From an uncultured Sphingomonas sp. (GTDB taxonomy: Bacteria > Pseudomonadota > Alphaproteobacteria > Sphingomonadales > Sphingomonadaceae), in contig NZ_CAJXWX010000002.1 of the NCBI RefSeq assembly GCF_913062585.1, positions 62,001 through 126,000 on the forward strand: a stretch of DNA of 64,000 nt, given 5' to 3'. A model generated the notes under the pieces. That model was not told where the DNA came from, did not search any database, and saw only the letters and a program-made list of their open reading frames with translations. The position numbers and the translations under genes are program-made. This document shows, one piece after another, positions 43,065 to 51,456 of the stretch (within the stretch, counting starts at the first letter, position 1; every line of letters starts with the position of its first letter).

Positions 43065-43796
43065 ATGCACCGGGTCGCCCCCGCCATCATCCTGTCGGTC
43101 CGGCCGCATGGCGAGCATGGGGCGATCGTGCGGGCTTTGACCCGCGAGGATGGCGTGCAGCCCGGTTATGTGCGCGGCGGTAGGTCGCGGGCGCTCAGGC
43201 CGGTGCTGCAACCGGGGAACGGGATCATCGGCGAGTGGCGGGCGCGGACGGTCGAGCAACTGGCCGCGCTGACCGTCGAGCCGGGGCATAGTCGCGCGGG
43301 GCTCCACGGCGAGCCGCTGGCCGCCGCCGGGATCGAGTGGCTGTGCGCGCTGACCGCCGCGACGCTGCCGGAGGAACAGCCTTATCCGGTCCTGTACGAT
43401 GCGCTCGACGCGGTGCTGACCGCGATCGAGTCGGCGCCGTCGGCGCGCGGCTGGGCGGGGGCGTTGGTGCGCTATGAGCTGCTGCTGCTGGGGCAGTTAG
43501 GGTTCGGGCTCGATCTGGAGCGGTGTACCGTGACCGGCGGGACGGACGACCTCGCCTTTGTCAGCCCCAAGAGCGGGGCGGCGGTGTCGGTGGGAGCGGC
43601 GTTCGGCTATGAGGCGCGGCTGTTTCCGCTGCCCGCCTTTCTGCGCGAGGGCGGGGTAGGGGATTGGCCGGAGATTTTCGCCGCGGGGCGGATCACGGCG
43701 CATTTCCTGGCCCGCGATATTCTGGTCGGTCTGCGCCATGATCCGATGCCGGCGCGGGCGCGGCTGTTCGATCGTTTCAAAAGGGCGGTTGCGTGA
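43065..43796 (+). CDS. recO: DNA repair protein RecO
   Basis: RecO loads RecA with RecR in the RecF pathway. The 243 residues start with an OB-fold ([30 protein letters not shown]) and continue with a helical domain ([19 protein letters not shown]). The usual C-terminal zinc cysteines of many RecO proteins are not evident here: the expected CxxC pair near 150 is a single C. Length matches other alphaproteobacterial RecO. Confidence 0.9.
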   Translation: MHRVAPAIILSVRPHGEHGAIVRALTREDGVQPGYVRGGRSRALRPVLQPGNGIIGEWRARTVEQLAALTVEPGHSRAGLHGEPLAAAGIEWLCALTAATLPEEQPYPVLYDALDAVLTAIESAPSARGWAGALVRYELLLLGQLGFGLDLERCTVTGGTDDLAFVSPKSGAAVSVGAAFGYEARLFPLPAFLREGGVGDWPEIFAAGRITAHFLARDILVGLRHDPMPARARLFDRFKRAVA

Positions 43797-43850
43797 TGCC
43801 CGCCCGCTAAGGCAAAGGGCGCTCCGAACATAGGTAAGAAGGGGCCAGCC

Positions 43851-44894
43851 ATGGCATTGATCGCGATCCTCGCCGGTGACGGCATCGGCCCGGAAGTGAC
43901 GGCGGAAGCGCGGCGCGTGCTGGAGGCGCTGGACCTGGGCCTGACCTTCGAGGAGGCCAAGGTCGGCGGGGCGGCCTACGAAGCCGCGGGCCATCCGTTG
44001 CCGCCCGAGACGCTGGCGGTGGCGGAGCGCGCCGATGCGCTGCTGTTCGGCGCGGTGGGCGATCCGCGCTTTGACGCGCTGGAGCGTGCGCATCGGCCCG
44101 AACAGGCGATCCTGGGCCTGCGCAAGGCATTCGGGCTGTTCGCCAATCTACGCCCCGCGCGGCTGTTCGAGGGGCTGGAGGACGCCAGCTCGCTGCGCCC
44201 CGATATCGCGCGCCGCATCGACATGGTGATCGTTCGCGAGCTGACCGGCGACGTCTATTTCGGCGCCAAGGAGCGCGGCACCACCGAGGCTGGCTTGCGC
44301 GAAGGCCATGACCTGATGCGCTATGACGAAGAGGAAGTGGCGCGGATCGCCCGGGTCGGCTTCGAGACCGCGATGCGCCGCCGCCGCCGCCTGTTGTCGG
44401 TGGACAAGGCCAATGTGCTGGAAACCTCGCAGCTTTGGCGCGACGTGGTGATCGAGGTGGCGAAGGACTATCCGGACGTTGCCCTCGAACACATGTATGT
44501 CGACAATTGCGCGATGCAGCTGGTGCGCGATCCGGGCCAGTTCGACGTGATCCTGACCGGCAATCTGTTCGGCGATATTCTCTCGGATCAGGCGTCAATG
44601 TGCGCGGGCTCGATCGGGATGCTGCCCTCTGCCGCACTGGGGGCGACGGGCAAGGGGCTGTACGAGCCGATCCATGGCTCGGCGCCGGACATTGCCGGGC
44701 AGGGCAAGGCCAATCCATGTGCGGCGATCCTGTCCTCGGCGATGATGCTGCGCCACTCGCTGGGCATGGCAGAGGCGGCCGACCGGATCGACGCGGCGGT
44801 GGCGGGCGCGATCCGGGACGGCGCGCGGACCGGCGATCTGGGCGGCAGCCTGTCGACCCGCGCCATGGCCGACGCGATCCTCGAGCGGCTCTGA
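43851..44894 (+). CDS. leuB: 3-isopropylmalate dehydrogenase
   Basis: LeuB oxidises and decarboxylates 3-isopropylmalate with NAD+ in leucine synthesis. The 347 residues begin [16 protein letters not shown]. The substrate-binding segments [16 protein letters not shown] and [10 protein letters not shown] are present, as is [19 protein letters not shown] with the metal-binding aspartates. Length is normal (about 350-360). An AAGAAGGGG site precedes ATG 43851. The stop is followed five bases later by the GT2-GtrA gene. Confidence 0.97.
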   Translation: MALIAILAGDGIGPEVTAEARRVLEALDLGLTFEEAKVGGAAYEAAGHPLPPETLAVAERADALLFGAVGDPRFDALERAHRPEQAILGLRKAFGLFANLRPARLFEGLEDASSLRPDIARRIDMVIVRELTGDVYFGAKERGTTEAGLREGHDLMRYDEEEVARIARVGFETAMRRRRRLLSVDKANVLETSQLWRDVVIEVAKDYPDVALEHMYVDNCAMQLVRDPGQFDVILTGNLFGDILSDQASMCAGSIGMLPSAALGATGKGLYEPIHGSAPDIAGQGKANPCAAILSSAMMLRHSLGMAEAADRIDAAVAGAIRDGARTGDLGGSLSTRAMADAILERL

Positions 44895-44899
44895 CGCCC

Positions 44900-46000
44900 G
44901 TGAGCGCGCTCCTCGAACTCGCGGTCGTGATCCCGACCTTCAACGAGCGCGCGAATGTGCCCGTGCTCATCGCCAAGCTCGACCAGGCGCTGGCCGGGCG
45001 GCGGTGGGAGGCGATCTTCGTCGACGACAACAGCCCCGACGGCACCGCCGATGCCGCGCGCGAGCTGGGCAAGGTCGATCCCCGCGTCCGGGTGATCCAG
45101 CGGATCGGGCGGCGCGGGCTGTCCTCGGCCTGTATCGAGGGGATGTGTGCCACCGCCGCGCCGATGGTGGCGGTGATCGACGGCGATCTGCAGCATGATG
45201 AGACGCTGCTGCCGAAGATGCTCGACCGGTTGCAGGCGGAAAGCGACCTCGACCTGGTCGTCGGCTCGCGCTTCGTCGATGGCGGCGGCACTGGCGACTG
45301 GGACCGCGACCGGGTCGCCAAGTCGGCCTTTGCGACGAAGCTGTCGCAGCGGGTGCTGAATGTGAACCTGTCCGACCCGATGAGCGGCTTCTTCATGGTC
45401 CGCACGGCGGTGGCGCGCGGGACGGTGCCGCATCTGTCGGGCATCGGCTTCAAGATCCTGCTCGACATCATGAGCGCCTCGCCGCGTCCGCTGCGTGCCG
45501 CCGAAATGCCCTATGTGTTCCGCGTGCGGACCGAGGGTGAGTCTAAGCTCGATCATGTCGTGGCGATGGAATATCTGATCGCGCTGTACGACCGCCGCTT
45601 CGGCAAGGTGGTGCCGGTGCGTTTCGCCATGTTCTCGGCGATCGGCGTGCTGGGCGTGGGCGTGCATATGGCGGTGATCAGCCTGTTCTTCGTGGCTCTG
45701 GGCGCCACCTTCCTCGCTAGCCAGATCGTCGCGGTGGCGGCGGCGATGACGTTCAACTTCTTCCTGAACAATGCGCTGACCTATCGCGACCGGCGCTTGC
45801 GCGGGTTCAAGCCGCTGCTCGACGGTTGGGTGTCCTTCTGCCTGGTCTGCGCGGTGGGGGCGATCGCCAATGTCGGCGTCGCGGCCTTCCTGCACGATGC
45901 GCGGGCCAATGAATGGGCGGTGTCGGCGCTGATCGGCGTGCTGGTAGGCGCGGTGTGGAATTATGCGCTGTCGTCGCGGTTCGTCTGGGGGCGGTATTGA
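44900..46000 (+). CDS. Polyprenyl-phosphate glycosyltransferase (GT2) fused to GtrA membrane domain
   Basis: This 366-residue protein has two parts. Residues 1 to about 225 are a GT2 domain of the dolichyl/polyprenyl-phosphate-mannose-synthase type: VVIPTFNERANVP, DDNSPDGTAD, RGLSSACIEGM, DGDLQHDETLLPKM and SDPMSGFFMVR. From about 235 to the end is a four-helix GtrA-like domain (FAMFSAIGVLGVGVHMAV, NFFLNNALTYRDRRLRG). It probably makes a lipid-linked sugar and keeps it at the membrane. The start GTG 44900 follows leuB by five bases. Confidence 0.92.
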   Translation: MSALLELAVVIPTFNERANVPVLIAKLDQALAGRRWEAIFVDDNSPDGTADAARELGKVDPRVRVIQRIGRRGLSSACIEGMCATAAPMVAVIDGDLQHDETLLPKMLDRLQAESDLDLVVGSRFVDGGGTGDWDRDRVAKSAFATKLSQRVLNVNLSDPMSGFFMVRTAVARGTVPHLSGIGFKILLDIMSASPRPLRAAEMPYVFRVRTEGESKLDHVVAMEYLIALYDRRFGKVVPVRFAMFSAIGVLGVGVHMAVISLFFVALGATFLASQIVAVAAAMTFNFFLNNALTYRDRRLRGFKPLLDGWVSFCLVCAVGAIANVGVAAFLHDARANEWAVSALIGVLVGAVWNYALSSRFVWGRY

Positions 46001-46014
46001 TCGAGGCGTTGGGC

Positions 46015-46101
46015 GTGGCCTTCGACTTCGCTCAGGCGGAACGGAGCGAGGGGATCGAACCCAACCCCCGTTCGGGCTGAGCGAAGTCGAAGCCCAAGGG
46101 A
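46015..46101. repeat. Paired inverted repeat, family A (copy 9)
   Basis: CTTCGACTTCGCTCAGGC and GTTCGGGCTGAGCGAAGTCG frame the short convergent gap between the GT2-GtrA and PMT-family genes. Confidence 0.8.
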
Positions 46102-46106
46102 AACCC

Positions 46107-47363
46107 TCACCGCCAATCGGTAAACCACGTCCACCGAAGGAAGGACCTCGGTCCCGCCAAGGCCCCGGCGGTCAGGATCGGGTAGAAATAGAAGAACAGA
46201 CAGACGGCCGCGACCAGATAGGCCTCGTCCCAGTCGCGCAGCCACGCCCGCCACCGGTCGATCGCCACCGCCAGCGCCACCGACAGCCAGATGGCGGGCA
46301 GGAAGTAATAATAATAGAAGCCCAGCGACTTGGGGATGATCGCCCACACCGCGAAGCCGCCGATCCAGAGCGCGGCCGCAAAGCCCAGCCGCACCTCGCG
46401 CGTCCGCAGCCAGCCGAGCGCGCACACCGCCACCGCGACCAGTCCGCCCCACATCACCGCCGGATTGCCGAGCAGGAAGATGCCCCGCTGCGCCCCGTCC
46501 GCCACCTGATAGAAATACCAGATCGGCCGCCCGATGACCGGCCAGCTCCACCAGCTGGACTGATAATGATGCGGCGGCAGCACCTGTGTCTGGCGCGCAT
46601 ACATCTCCAGCTGAAAGGGCAGGAGGTTCGCCAGCGTCATCGGCTCGCGGGCATAGAAGAAGGCGGGCGCGAAGGTGGCGAGATAGGCCGACCCCGCCGC
46701 CAGCCCGAGCAGACCCCAGGCCGACCACCAGCGCAGGCCCGGCCAGCGCGTCGAATCGCCGCGCTTCATCAGTACGAAGCCGATCGCGGCATAGCCGAGA
46801 TAGGGCACCGCCGCCCATTTCACCCCGATCGCCAGCCCCAGCAGCACCGCACCCAGCGTCCAGCGCCACCGGCTCTGCGCCGGGCTGCCCCGCATCGCCC
46901 AGCCCATGGTCGCGACCGCCAGCACGACAAAGGCCGCCATGAACCCGTCGAGCATCGCGATCCGCGCCTGGACCAACACCATGAAGTCGACCAGCGTCAG
47001 CCCACCCGCGATCGCCGCCGCCCGCGTCCGCCTGGTCATCAGCCAGACGATGCCGAACACCCCGCCGACGATCGCGGTCCCGGCCAAGGTCGACAGCGCC
47101 CGCCAGCCGAGCGGCCCGTCGCCGAAGAGCAGGATGCCCAGCGCGATCAGCGCCTTGCCGAGCAGCGGATGCTCGATATTCACCGGCCCCTCCAGCGCCA
47201 GCAGCGTGCGCGCGGCGGGGACATAATGGATCTCGTCGAACACCAGCATGTGCGGCGTGGTCAGCCGCCAGCAGAACAGCGCCTGCGCGGCGACCAGCAG
47301 GGCGAGCAGGGCCGGGACCGGACGATGGAGCGGAGCAAGCAGGCGACGCATGACCGGGGTCAT
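46107..47363 (-). CDS. PMT-family (GT39-like) membrane glycosyltransferase
   Basis: The 418-residue protein is polytopic (about ten or more helices). Near the N-terminus it has LVFDEIHYVPAARTLL (an acidic DE in the first periplasmic loop) and VNIEHPLLGKALIALGI, which are dolichyl-phosphate-mannose protein mannosyltransferase signatures. Enzymes of this type take sugar from a polyprenyl-phosphate donor. The acceptor may be protein or another glycan. It is convergent with the GT2-GtrA gene that could supply the donor. The start MTPVMRRLL at 47363 avoids a short poorly supported extension. Confidence 0.9.
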   Translation of the reverse strand: MTPVMRRLLAPLHRPVPALLALLVAAQALFCWRLTTPHMLVFDEIHYVPAARTLLALEGPVNIEHPLLGKALIALGILLFGDGPLGWRALSTLAGTAIVGGVFGIVWLMTRRTRAAAIAGGLTLVDFMVLVQARIAMLDGFMAAFVVLAVATMGWAMRGSPAQSRWRWTLGAVLLGLAIGVKWAAVPYLGYAAIGFVLMKRGDSTRWPGLRWWSAWGLLGLAAGSAYLATFAPAFFYAREPMTLANLLPFQLEMYARQTQVLPPHHYQSSWWSWPVIGRPIWYFYQVADGAQRGIFLLGNPAVMWGGLVAVAVCALGWLRTREVRLGFAAALWIGGFAVWAIIPKSLGFYYYYFLPAIWLSVALAVAIDRWRAWLRDWDEAYLVAAVCLFFYFYPILTAGALAGPRSFLRWTWFTDWR

Positions 47364-47526
47364 GGCGGGCCGGGCAGACCGGCACAAATGCTTTTTCGGT
47401 AAGTGCCTCTATTACAAAATATCCCTAACCGATCCTTTAGAGTCTGTCCTTATGTCGCTTTTCCCGGAGCGAATTCCATTGGCCGATTGGGGGCAATACG
47501 GCCGCAACAGGGGAACGAACGGCGCT

Positions 47527-48861
47527 ATGGGTTGGCTGGGCAAGAAGGAAGCGAGTCTGAAGGATCGGCTGGCGAGGGCGGTCTTCGAGCATTCGCCTGA
47601 TGCAATGATGCTGTTGTCGAATGGGCTTTTCGTCGCGGCCAATGCCGCCGCCGAGCGGATCTATGAACGTCCCGTGAGCGATGTGATCGGTCAGAATCCC
47701 GCGACCTTTTCCGCCCCCTGCCAGGCGGATGGCCGACCGACCGAAATTCATGTCGAAGAACGGGTGAACCAGGCCCTGAAGGACGGTTACGCCCGTTTCG
47801 AATGGTTGAACCTGGATGGCCGGGGGCAGGTGAAGCGCTTCCTCGTCACGCTGATTCCCGCCCATGTCGTGACGCCGCAGGACATACTGATCCTGTGCCA
47901 GGAGATGGGCGAGACGATGGCGATGGTGAACCAGCTGGGCGACGGCCTCTCGCGCCTGGCCAATGGCGATCTGACCCACCGTATCGAGACGCCGTTCCGC
48001 GAAGATTACGAGCCGCTGCGCCTGCACTTCAACGAAACCGCACAGATGCTGGGCGATTCGATCCAGTCGATCCATGAGTCGTCGCAGCGGGTGAACAATG
48101 CCGCCTCGGAGATCGGCAAGGCGGCGGGCGACCTGTCGCGCCGTACTGAGCATCAGGCGGCGTCGCTGGAGGAAACGGCGGCGGCCATGCGGCAGGTGAC
48201 GACCGCGATCCAGGAATCGGCACACCATGGTGCCAAGGCCGCGCAGGTCGCCGCCTCGGCCCAGAGCAATGCCGCGCAAAGCGGCGTGGTCGTGCAGCGC
48301 GCGATCGACGCGATGGGCGGGATCGAGCGGACCTCCAGTGAAATCTCCGAGATCATCGGCGTGATCGACGGCATCGCCTTCCAGACCAACCTGCTTGCGC
48401 TCAATGCCGGCGTCGAGGCGGCGCGGGCGGGCGATGCGGGCAAGGGCTTCGCGGTCGTCGCCTCCGAAGTCCGCGCGCTGGCGCAGCGTTCGGCCGATGC
48501 CGCCAAGGACGTGAAGAGCCGGATCGGTGCGTCCGATGCGCAGATCCGCGCCGGGGTGCAGGAAGTCGATGCCGCCGGGGCGACGCTGCAGCGGATCGCG
48601 GGGCAGGTCGGCGAAATGGCCTCGCTGATCGATGAGATCGCCAGTGCATCTCAGCAACAGGCGAGCAGCGCGGCCCAGATCACGACCGCGATCAGCGATC
48701 TGGATGCCGTCACCCAGCAAAATGCCGCGATGGTCGAAGAGGCGACCGCCGCCGCCCGCGAACTGGTGGGCGAGGCGAGCGCGATGAACAGCCAGGTCGG
48801 CCGCTTCCGCCTGGCCACGCGCGCGTCGGGCACGGTGCAACCGCTTTGGAAGGCGGCCTGA
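47527..48861 (+). CDS. Cytoplasmic methyl-accepting chemotaxis protein (PAS-HAMP-MA)
   Basis: The 444-residue protein lacks a transmembrane helix. It has an N-terminal PAS domain (FEHSPDAMMLLSNGLFVAANAAAERIYE), a HAMP-like segment (VNQLGDGLSRLANGDLTHRI) and a long MCP signalling coiled coil with the hairpin tip EIIGVIDGIAFQTNLLALNAGVEAARAG-type sequence. It should sense a soluble or cytoplasmic signal. No che gene is adjacent. The start is MGWLGKKEAS at ATG 47527 with AGGGGAA upstream; ATG 47452 is an alternative. Confidence 0.92.
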   Translation: MGWLGKKEASLKDRLARAVFEHSPDAMMLLSNGLFVAANAAAERIYERPVSDVIGQNPATFSAPCQADGRPTEIHVEERVNQALKDGYARFEWLNLDGRGQVKRFLVTLIPAHVVTPQDILILCQEMGETMAMVNQLGDGLSRLANGDLTHRIETPFREDYEPLRLHFNETAQMLGDSIQSIHESSQRVNNAASEIGKAAGDLSRRTEHQAASLEETAAAMRQVTTAIQESAHHGAKAAQVAASAQSNAAQSGVVVQRAIDAMGGIERTSSEISEIIGVIDGIAFQTNLLALNAGVEAARAGDAGKGFAVVASEVRALAQRSADAAKDVKSRIGASDAQIRAGVQEVDAAGATLQRIAGQVGEMASLIDEIASASQQQASSAAQITTAISDLDAVTQQNAAMVEEATAAARELVGEASAMNSQVGRFRLATRASGTVQPLWKAA

Positions 48862-48918
48862 ACCTCATCGCTTTCTGCTCGAGAAAAGGCGTAACTTTCA
48901 TTTATCAGACAATTTGAC

Positions 48919-48967
48919 GAGGGCCCCCCTCGCATGGCACCCATGGTGTCGAAGCGAGGCGGGGGCT
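48919..48967 (+). other. Large inverted repeat between the chemoreceptor and GH35 genes
   Basis: GGGCCCCCCTCGC pairs with GCGAGGCGGGGGC, and the loop itself holds GGCACCCATGGTGTC. It could be a terminator of the upstream gene (a TTT follows) or a regulatory structure ahead of the GTG at 49011. Confidence 0.4.
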
Positions 48968-49010
48968 TTGGTCCATTGGGAACCCCGCCCGTCCACTACG
49001 GGAGAGTGAC

Positions 49011-50882
49011 GTGACCCAGCGGTTCCGACCGATGATTCTGGCCATATTGGCGGCAAGCGCGCTGTCGCCCTATCCTGCGCAGGCTCAGGCGCCGGCGCCG
49101 ACCGCCAATGACGGCCCGGCGCGCAGCTTCGTGGTGCAGGGCAAGGGTTTCCTGCGCAACGGCCAGCCGCATCAGGTGATCTCGGGCGAGATGCATTATG
49201 TCCGCATCCCGCGCGCCTATTGGCGCGACCGGTTGCGCAAGGCCAAGGCGATGGGGCTGAACACCATCACCACCTATGCCTTTTGGAACGCGCATGAGCC
49301 GCGCCCGGGCGTCTATGACTTCAGCGGTCAGAACGACATCGTCGCCTTCATCCGCGATGCGCAGGCCGAGGGGCTGGACGTGATCCTGCGCCCCGGCCCC
49401 TATGTCTGCGCCGAATGGGAACTGGGCGGCTATCCGTCCTGGCTGCTCAAGGACCGCAGCCTCGTCCTGCGCTCGACCGACCCGAAATATACCGCCGCGG
49501 TCGATCGCTGGCTGATGCGGCTGGGGCAGGAGGTGAAGCCGCTGCTGCTGAAGAATGGCGGGCCGATCGTCGCGGTGCAGCTGGAAAACGAATATGGCGC
49601 GTTCGGCAGCGACCAGGATTATCTGCGCGGGCTGGAGGCCAGCTACAAGCGCGCCGGGCTGGGCGACGGGATTTTGTTCACGTCGAACCAGGCGGGCGAC
49701 CTGGCCAAGGGGTCGCTACCCAATCTGCCCTCGGTCGTGAATTTCGGGTCGGGCGGCGCCGAGAATGCGGTCGCCAAGCTGGAGGCTTATCGCCCGGACG
49801 GCTTGCGCATGGTCGGCGAGTACTGGGCGGGCTGGTTCGACAAATGGGGCGAGGAGCATCACGAGACGGACGGCAAAAAAGAGGCTGAGGAAATGGCCTA
49901 TATGCTCAAGCGCGGCTATTCGATCTCGCTCTACATGGTGCATGGCGGCACCACCTTCGGCTGGATGAACGGCGCGGATTCGCACACCGGCAAGGATTAT
50001 CACCCCGACACGACCAGCTATGACTATGACGCGCCGATCGATGAGGCGGGCAATCCGCGCTACAAATACGGCCTGATCGCCGCCGCCATCGCCGAGGTGA
50101 CCGGCAAGCCCGCAGCACCCACCCCCGCGCCGACCGTGGCGACGACCTTCCCGGTGTCGGCGGTGCGGCGCAGCGCCTCGCTCTGGGACAATCTGCCGAC
50201 GCCCGTGCGGGCCGAAAAGCCGATGACGTTCGAGGAACTCGACCAGAATTACGGTTATGTCCTCTACCGCGTCACCGTGCCCGCCGGCGCGGCGGGGCCG
50301 CTGACGCTGAAGGGGATGCACAGCTATGCCCAGGTCTATCTCGACAAGACGCTCGTCGGAACGCTCGACCGGCGGCTGGATCAGGAGACGGTCGAACTGC
50401 CCGCCCGGGCCAAGCCGAGAGTGTTGAACATCCTGGTCGAGAATACCGGCCGCGTGAACTATTCCCACGCGATCCGCACCGAGCAGACCGGTCTGACCGG
50501 CGCGGTGACGCTGGCGGGTGCGCCCTTGCGCGATTGGCAGATGTTCCGCCTGCCGATGGACAATCTGGCCGGCCTGAAGCTCTCGGCCAGGCCGTGCAGC
50601 GGTCCCTGTTTCTATGAGGCGGAGATGACGGTCGCCAAGCCCGGCGACACCTATCTCGACATGCGGGGCGCGCATAAGGGGCAGTTGTGGCTCAACGACC
50701 ATAATCTGGGTCGTTTCTGGGGCATCGGGCCGGTGCATACGCTCTATACGCCTGCGCCCTGGCTGAAGGCGGGGGCGAACCGGGTGCTGTTCTTCGATCT
50801 GACCGGGGATGCCAGCGACCGGCTGAGCACGGTGGACAAGCCGATCTACGGCAAGGTGACGAACCACCGCGAGGCGCAGTAA
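49011..50882 (+). CDS. Secreted GH35 family beta-galactosidase
   Basis: The 623-residue protein has a signal peptide (MTQRFRPMILAILAASALSPYPAQAQ) and a GH35 (beta/alpha)8 barrel. The catalytic acid is E194 in QLENEYG and the nucleophile is E270 in VGEYWAGWFDKWG. The hallmark SGEMHYVRIPRAYWRDRL lies at about 58-75. C-terminal beta domains (from about 395) should assist substrate binding. It likely removes beta-galactosyl residues from plant or bacterial polysaccharide in the periplasm. The start GTG 49011 has GGAGAG five bases upstream. Confidence 0.95.
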   Translation: MTQRFRPMILAILAASALSPYPAQAQAPAPTANDGPARSFVVQGKGFLRNGQPHQVISGEMHYVRIPRAYWRDRLRKAKAMGLNTITTYAFWNAHEPRPGVYDFSGQNDIVAFIRDAQAEGLDVILRPGPYVCAEWELGGYPSWLLKDRSLVLRSTDPKYTAAVDRWLMRLGQEVKPLLLKNGGPIVAVQLENEYGAFGSDQDYLRGLEASYKRAGLGDGILFTSNQAGDLAKGSLPNLPSVVNFGSGGAENAVAKLEAYRPDGLRMVGEYWAGWFDKWGEEHHETDGKKEAEEMAYMLKRGYSISLYMVHGGTTFGWMNGADSHTGKDYHPDTTSYDYDAPIDEAGNPRYKYGLIAAAIAEVTGKPAAPTPAPTVATTFPVSAVRRSASLWDNLPTPVRAEKPMTFEELDQNYGYVLYRVTVPAGAAGPLTLKGMHSYAQVYLDKTLVGTLDRRLDQETVELPARAKPRVLNILVENTGRVNYSHAIRTEQTGLTGAVTLAGAPLRDWQMFRLPMDNLAGLKLSARPCSGPCFYEAEMTVAKPGDTYLDMRGAHKGQLWLNDHNLGRFWGIGPVHTLYTPAPWLKAGANRVLFFDLTGDASDRLSTVDKPIYGKVTNHREAQ

Positions 50883-50892
50883 GCGGCGGCTT

Positions 50893-51004
50893 GCCCCTGA
50901 AAGGGGAGGGGGACCAGCAAAGCTGGTGGAGGGGTGTCCCGCTATCGAGAAGGCGACACCCCTCCGTCACGCTACGCGTGCCACCTCCCCTTGCAGGGGA
51001 GGAA
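50893..51004. repeat. About 112-bp palindromic element, family D (copy 3)
   Basis: Outer arms TTGCCCCTGAAAGGGGAGG and CCTCCCCTTGCAGGGGAGG enclose the inner pair GGAGGGGTGTCCC and GCGACACCCCTCC. Confidence 0.8.
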
Positions 51005-51014
51005 TTTGGTGTTT

Positions 51015-51320
51015 TTAGCGAACCGCCGCCGCTTGGTTCGCGACGATCGCGTCGCGCTGTTCCTGGCTCATCGCGCTGGCATTGATGTCCGCCGCCTTGA
51101 TCGCGTCGGCGCGGTCTTCGGCATAGTCGCGGGTCTTTTCGGCTCGCTTGTCGAGCATCTTGGCCTCGTTGCGCAGCATGTCGGCCTGGCTTTCCATATT
51201 GTCGGCGCGATTGTCGGCGGCGTCCTCCACGCGGTCGGCCAGCTTGTCGGTGCCCTTGCTGTTGCACGCCGACAGCGACACCAGCGCGGTGGCCAGCAGC
51301 AGGCCGATACGGATCTTCAT
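51015..51320 (-). CDS. Small helical lipoprotein
   Basis: The 101-residue protein has a signal with lipobox VSLSAC. The mature chain is nearly all charged helix: DKLADRVEDAADNRADNMESQADMLRN and similar units, which forms a heptad-like coiled coil similar in style to Lpp or Pal-adjacent small lipoproteins. No named family is recognised. It is divergent from metZ, and a hairpin (51359-51394) lies between them. Confidence 0.75.
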   Translation of the reverse strand: MKIRIGLLLATALVSLSACNSKGTDKLADRVEDAADNRADNMESQADMLRNEAKMLDKRAEKTRDYAEDRADAIKAADINASAMSQEQRDAIVANQAAAVR

Positions 51321-51358
51321 CGTCAGTCTCCCTGTTCGTTTCGGTCGCAATAACCGGG

Positions 51359-51394
51359 GTCGCCGCAATTCCGTTCCGCTTCGGTAACGGCGAC
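51359..51394 (+). promoter_or_regulatory. Leader hairpin upstream of metZ
   Basis: GTCGCCG and CGGCGAC enclose a loop containing CCG/CGG, about 60 bases before the metZ ATG. It is not recognisable as a known SAM riboswitch. A regulatory or chance origin cannot be decided. Confidence 0.25.
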
Positions 51395-51456
51395 ACATGG
51401 CCCCGACCGTCCGAAATTCCTTGAACCCCGCCCCCCGGACCGGCAAATGGACGGCC

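Noticed and set aside
51321-51456. Possible SAM-II or related riboswitch before metZ
   Set aside because: Only one simple hairpin is visible. The known SAM-II conserved bases are not recognisable.
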